DNA of 64,000 bases, taken from contig OY725506.1 in the NCBI GenBank assembly GCA_963281255.1, positions 1,717,001 through 1,781,000 of the forward strand. Direction: 5' to 3'. The position numbers and the translations under genes were made by a program. The DNA is from Aphrocallistes beatrix (taxonomy: Eukaryota > Porifera > Hexactinellida > Sceptrulophora > Aphrocallistidae). The notes beneath the pieces are model-generated. The model was not told the DNA's origin. It saw nothing but the letters and a program-made list of their open reading frames with translations, and ran no database searches. Positions 55,601-61,600 of the stretch are shown here, piece by piece (positions within the stretch are counted from its first letter, which is position 1; the number at the start of each line of letters is the position of its first letter).

Positions 55601-58600
55601 ATAAAGTTGTAGATGTTTCAAAGATTAATTTTACTCTTTTCACCCTTCAGAATGCATTAATTGCTTCATCAAGTGTACAATTAACTGGAGGAAATATATC
55701 GGATGCAAATTCTTTCAATATTTCTTTCTTATTATCTCTTTCAGATTTGAACAATATCAAGATATTGAATAGTTTGGCGATCGATAGGAGCACAAGTTTT
55801 ATTGTTTTACAAGCTAACGCAGTTACTGACATCAGAGATCTTTTTAATGTTCTTATTCAACCTATCCAGGCATCAAGTTACGCAGGTGATACCACTCCTC
55901 CTGTCCTTGTCGACTTCACCTACGACTTGAACCAGGGTTTGATCATATTAACGTTTAGTGAAACCATTATAATCACTGATATTACATTGGTCTCGATTCA
56001 GAATCAGTTCAATGGATCCTTCTCAGTCTTTCCCAGTGCTATGTTGGTGCTGTCTGAGTTTGATTCAATCCTCACAATTAACTTTACAAATACTGAACTT
56101 AACAGGATTAAAGTTATGGTAGGAACAACACCACAGCAAAATCTTTCTATTCTAAACGGTAGTTTTGAGGATTCTTCAAATCTCGGATTGGCACAGTTCC
56201 CCCCTCGATTAGTTCTTTCCTCTAACTTTATCCCTGACTCAACTCCCCCTAGACTCATTGGATTCCGTGTCGATACTGTTGCGAGTCTATTGAACTTAAC
56301 TTTCAGTGAAATTATTGACAATGCTACTCTTATGATAAATTCCACTCGTCTCGTTTCATTTATCAATGCTTCTGACTACACTCTGAGGAGTAGCATGATT
56401 AACTCTATAGACATTGAAAATGCTATCGTCCTGCTCACGCTATCTGCTGAAGACACAGCTGCTATATCTTCGCTGGGTGCTGATGCAACTGTGTCTAATA
56501 TTAGTGTTTCGGATCATGCCGGGAATCAAATAGTACCAATAAACGTGCTAGATCTCCGTTCTGACAATGAAGGTATCGGCCCAGTTATTGTCTCTTACTC
56601 GTTAGACATGGACAATGGACTCGTTAGACTGACATTTACTGAGGTTGTTGATCGTAACAGTATCAATCCTACAGCACTCTCCTTTCATAATGGTCAAAGT
56701 ATTGATAGTGTCTCCTACTCGCTCACTAGTCAGTTTATACCTCCTCTTTCCAACAGCTCCGTTATTTCTATTTTATTATCTCAACTTGATCTTAATAATA
56801 TTAAGTCCCTACCCAACCTGGCTAGAACTAAAGAAACCACTTTTATAACTTATACTAACCAGTTCGCTACTGATATAGATAATAATCCTACAGATAACAT
56901 TCCCTTCAATTTGGCTATCAATGTAGAAACTTTTATTTTGGACTCTACTAATCCAGTGCTAACTAATTTTTCTTTAAATCTCACGTCAGAAACAATTACA
57001 CTGACATTTTCTGAAACAATTGATATAAATACTGTTGATTTCAGTAGATTTTTTATTCAAGACCAAGCATCCGGAAACAACATTGTGGTTTCTCTGTTTG
57101 GAAATCAAGTTATATTATCTCAGTCTAATCCTATTTTCTCTTTTCAGTTTGACCAGTCAGATTTAGACAACATATTCCTCCAAGAAATTTGTACTAGAAC
57201 AGATAACTGTTTTCTTAGACTCTTAGAAGAAGCGGTTCAGGATAGCTTTTCAAATTCGATTTTAGAAATTATTCTGTCCATATCTCCTGATGGTTTTACA
57301 CCTGACCGAAAGCCACCTAAATTTGAAAACTTTGTTTTGCTTAACTTCACGAGTGAAACGCTGGTCTTAAGTTTTGATGAGGCAGTTAACGTAAATACAC
57401 TAAATGCTAGTCAGCTTATCATTCAAAATTCTTTTAGTTTTATCCCTGGGTTTAATTCGTATCAGCTTCAAGGAGGGAGTGCTCTTAGTCAAAATGGATC
57501 GGAGCTTGTGATATCTCTCCTCATTTCAGACCTGAACGAACTCAAGAGGAGACGTGATACCCTGTGTGTTCTCATTACCAACTGCTATGTTAGATTTTCT
57601 AGTGCTCTTGTGTCTGACATGAATAACAACCCTGTAGTTCAACTTTCTGATGGCACCCTTGACAATCCAAATGACAGAGCCGATGCTATAATTATTGACT
57701 CCATCCCCCCTGTTCTTATTCAGTTTTCGCTTGACCTAAACATTGGCATTTTGAATTTGACCTTTAACGAGGTGGTTAAACCAGATAGTATTTTTACCCA
57801 ATTTATTACCCTTCAAAATAATCTTTCAAGCACTTCAAGATTAACTCTGTCTGCCCTCGATCCTTCTGATAGGATTACGCAGCAAATTGATTCAATCATC
57901 CGGTTCAGATTTGCATCCAGCGATTTTACAAGGATAAGAGCTAATCTTTTGCTCGGTAATGATGTCAATGATTCATATTTAACCCATACATCCGGTTTGA
58001 TAGTTGATGTATTTGACAACCCAGTTACTCCCCGCGTCGATGGCATTAGCGCCATACCAGCCTCGCTAGTTATATCCGATTCGATTGTACCAGAGATAGT
58101 AGAATTCTCTCAGCTCGATCTGGACTTAGGCACTCTTAGAATCTCTTTCTCCGAGCCTATCAATCCCAATCAAATATTCTTTGACAGAATTACAATTATT
58201 TCAACAAATAGTTCGCTTGCCACTGCAATACAGCTCACAAATGGTTCTGCTTTAGTATCATCAGACTTTTTCTCCATTACCATTATTCTCACGAACCTTG
58301 ATTTGATATCACTTAAACTCAATACAGCTGTCGCTAGTAGTGTGAGCAACACATTTTTGAACATATTACCGGGAGCCTTCTCGGATACCAGTGGTAACCT
58401 GATTATGGCGATCAATTCCTCTGATGCCCTCCGAGTCAGAATATTCACACCTGATATTACACGTCCCGAGCTTATCAGTTTTGATCTAGACCTAAACACT
58501 GGAACACTCATTCTAACTTTTAATGATGTTATACAACTTAGCACTGTTAATCCAACAGCTATCATTCTTCAGAGCAACAGAACTTTTGGCCCAGAATCTT

Positions 58601-61600
58601 CATCTTACACACTCACTGGTGGATTTGCTCAAACTCCTGATAATTCCACTCTTTTTATTTCGTTGATCGGCGTAGATATTACAAACCTAAAAGCTGATCT
58701 ATCTCTGGTATCTAGTGTCGATACAACATTTGTATCAATCACTTCTAATCTTGTTTTAGATCTTTTTAACCAGCCAGTTACTTCAATTATTGCTTCAAAT
58801 GCACTACAAGTAACAACTTATGTCAATGATTCCATACCACCCTTTTTAACCGGATTTACATTCAACCTAGATCAGGGCTCTATATCCCTTAGCTTCAGCG
58901 AGCCAGTGTATATTCCAACTTTCAGACCTGATCTCCTGACTATACAGAATATGGTTAATATATCTTCTGCTGAATTCTTTACGCTTATCGGTGGTGGATT
59001 CAGTAACCCTCTCATCTCTTCAACTTTGTTTACTTATTTTATGACTGAATCTGATCTAAATGCTATAAAAGCACTTGGTAATCTTGGCACGGATGTTGCT
59101 GATACGTATATTAGCTTTCCTTCTGCACTAATTATGGATACCTCCGGTAATCCTATTATTGCTATATCTGCAATGAATTCTACGAGGAGCAGTGTATTTA
59201 TTGGAGATAACACTCGCCCAGATTTACTCTCATTTAGTCTTGATATGGATAACGGAATTCTACTCTTGACATTCTCTGAAACTGTGGATAATTCTTCGAT
59301 TAGACTGAGCGAGTTTAGGTTCCAGGGATCACAGTCATTATCACCCACAGGTAGACAGGTGGCTTTAGATTCGAGCAGCCTTGTTACGTTTCAACCGGCT
59401 ATTGTGTTGAATGTTTCAATTAGCATTGAAGATCTAAACGAAATTAAATTTTTGTCTGATGTTGCTGCTGACAATATCACAACCTTCCTTACTATCCAGA
59501 GTTCATCTCTATTAGATTTAGCCCAGAATCCGGTTGATCCCTATCTGTCTAGTAATGCTCTTGGAGTATTTGAATACACTCCTGACTCCACCCCTCCCCT
59601 CATCCTCAATACTATCCTTGATATGAATGCTGGCACTATTCAGTTTACGTTTAATGAGCCTATAAATGCCTCCTCTTTCAATGGTTCAGGATTTGTTCTC
59701 CAAAATACGAATAACGCTATGTCTGTACTCATAACTGAGGGTCACATTATTCTAATCCAGCTCCAGCTTTCGAATCAGACACCAATTGTCACTAATATCG
59801 ATTCTACAGAATTAGTACTAGAATTTTTTTCTTTGGATTTAGATTTTCTTCAAGCTAATAACTTTTCATCCTCAATTGATAATTCTTTTTATGCTATTTT
59901 CGAAAATGCCTTATTTGACCAATCTGGTAATTCGATCTCACCCATCCCGGTTACTTCTGCTCAGCAAGTACAGGTGTTCGTTAACGATACCCAATCTCCG
60001 TCATACACTGGAGTTAGTCTTGATATGAACCTCGGAACTTTGACGCTTACTTTTGACGAGATCATTAATCCTTATTCAATTTTGTTAGACACTATCACTT
60101 TTAGCAATGCTCCAATCCTCATACCTCAAGCTACTCAATATACAATCAAAAATGGGAAAGTTGATCCAGTTTTCTCGAAAGAGGTCTTTATTGAACTGAA
60201 TAATCAAGATCTAAATGAGATAAAACGACTTACTGATCTCGCGACCTCGTCAACTAATTCCTATATCTTTATTCAGTCTCAAACTGCCTCTGATTCTAAT
60301 TTCAATCCAGTTAATGTCGCTACTAACAGTCGCCAAGCAATCAACTTCACAAGTGATACGACTCCTCCTGTCCTCGTAGGATTTATTATCGACACTCTTG
60401 CACTTAACACCGGGCGCATTCAGCTTAGATTTTCAGAAACAGTTAACGCATCTAGCTTAAATACCAGAAATATTTCTTTGTTAAGTCAACCTACATTACC
60501 CTCGATTCTTAACTATACACTTGATACTGCTAGCGTAATCGGCTCTGACTCTGATTTGATTATTCTTCATTTTGATATTACAGATATTGAATCCATCGTA
60601 GATATACCTCCTATTGGCCAAGGTCTTAATTCTACGTTTATCTCTGTCCCAAATGGTTTTGTTTCAGATATGTTTAATAATGATATACAAGCTAATATTT
60701 CATTACCAATATCTGTGACAATCGATGTTTTACGTTCTCAAGCTATTGAATTTAGTTTAGATCTTACAATAGGAAATATTATTGTCACATTTTCTGAATC
60801 AATCCAACTCACTACAACGAATATTTCACTTCTTACTCTATTCTCTGAATCAAGCCTTTTGGCTCAAAACTATTCTTTAACGAGCACCGATATTATGTTG
60901 ATCACAAGCAATATACTTGATATTAAGCTTAACCTTGTTGATCTCAATGCTATCAAGGCACTGGATAAATTGGCTATGAGCATGAATACAACACTAATTG
61001 TCTTGGATCGAGGATTTGTCGAAGATTCTAATGGAATTCTCAGTCAGGCTATCTCGATTAATGAAGCTTTGCAGATCACATCTTTCGTTCAGGACCATGT
61101 AAGGCCGATCCTTGTATCGTTTGATTTGGATATGAATTTGGGGTTAGTTACGCTATCATTCTCCGAAACTGTGAATTCGACTTCTCTTGAGCCAACCTTG
61201 ATAGCTTTACAAAATTTTGAGAATTCAGCAAATTTAGAATTTGCTTCATTCCAGTTCTCAGGAGCAGATCAAGTCACTCCCATCCCTAGCAACATTGTTA
61301 CATTCGGAATCGTAGAAAATGATTTAAGTGAAATTAAAAAGTTAAAGCTTGCTACTTCGACCGATGACACTTTCCTTACACTTAGCTCAATCTCAATTTT
61401 CGATATGAACGACAATCGAGTTTACCCAATTACATCAGTTAAAGGGAAACGAGTTTCCATTTTCATTCCTGACTCTTCTATTCCCATTTTAAATGCATTT
61501 GAATTTGATCTGAACCAAGGACTACTCACGCTCTCATTTAACGAGACTGTTAACGCATCATCGCTATCCGTTAATGACATCAGTCTCTTTTCACCTGATC

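Larger units (their letters stand above)
53668..57696 (+). repeat. Zone 2 half-block B9 (11 domains)
   Basis: Domains start near 53668, 54037, 54409, 54784, 55159, 55528, 55885, 56233, 56560, 56938 and 57301. The second (54037) has cysteines at 54166 and 54385, in register with 19753 and 62554. The third is the marker domain; the last two are the cysteine tandem pair. The ninth starts with a linker shifted by an insertion ('SDNEGIGPVIV'). Length 4029 bases, the shortest half-block. Confidence 0.85.

Noticed and set aside
59780..59870. Possible intron in the longer domain starting at 59581
   Set aside because: The extra stretch is open in frame and reads like a duplicated strand ('LVLEFFSLDLDF'); no convincing splice signals were needed to restore the pattern.
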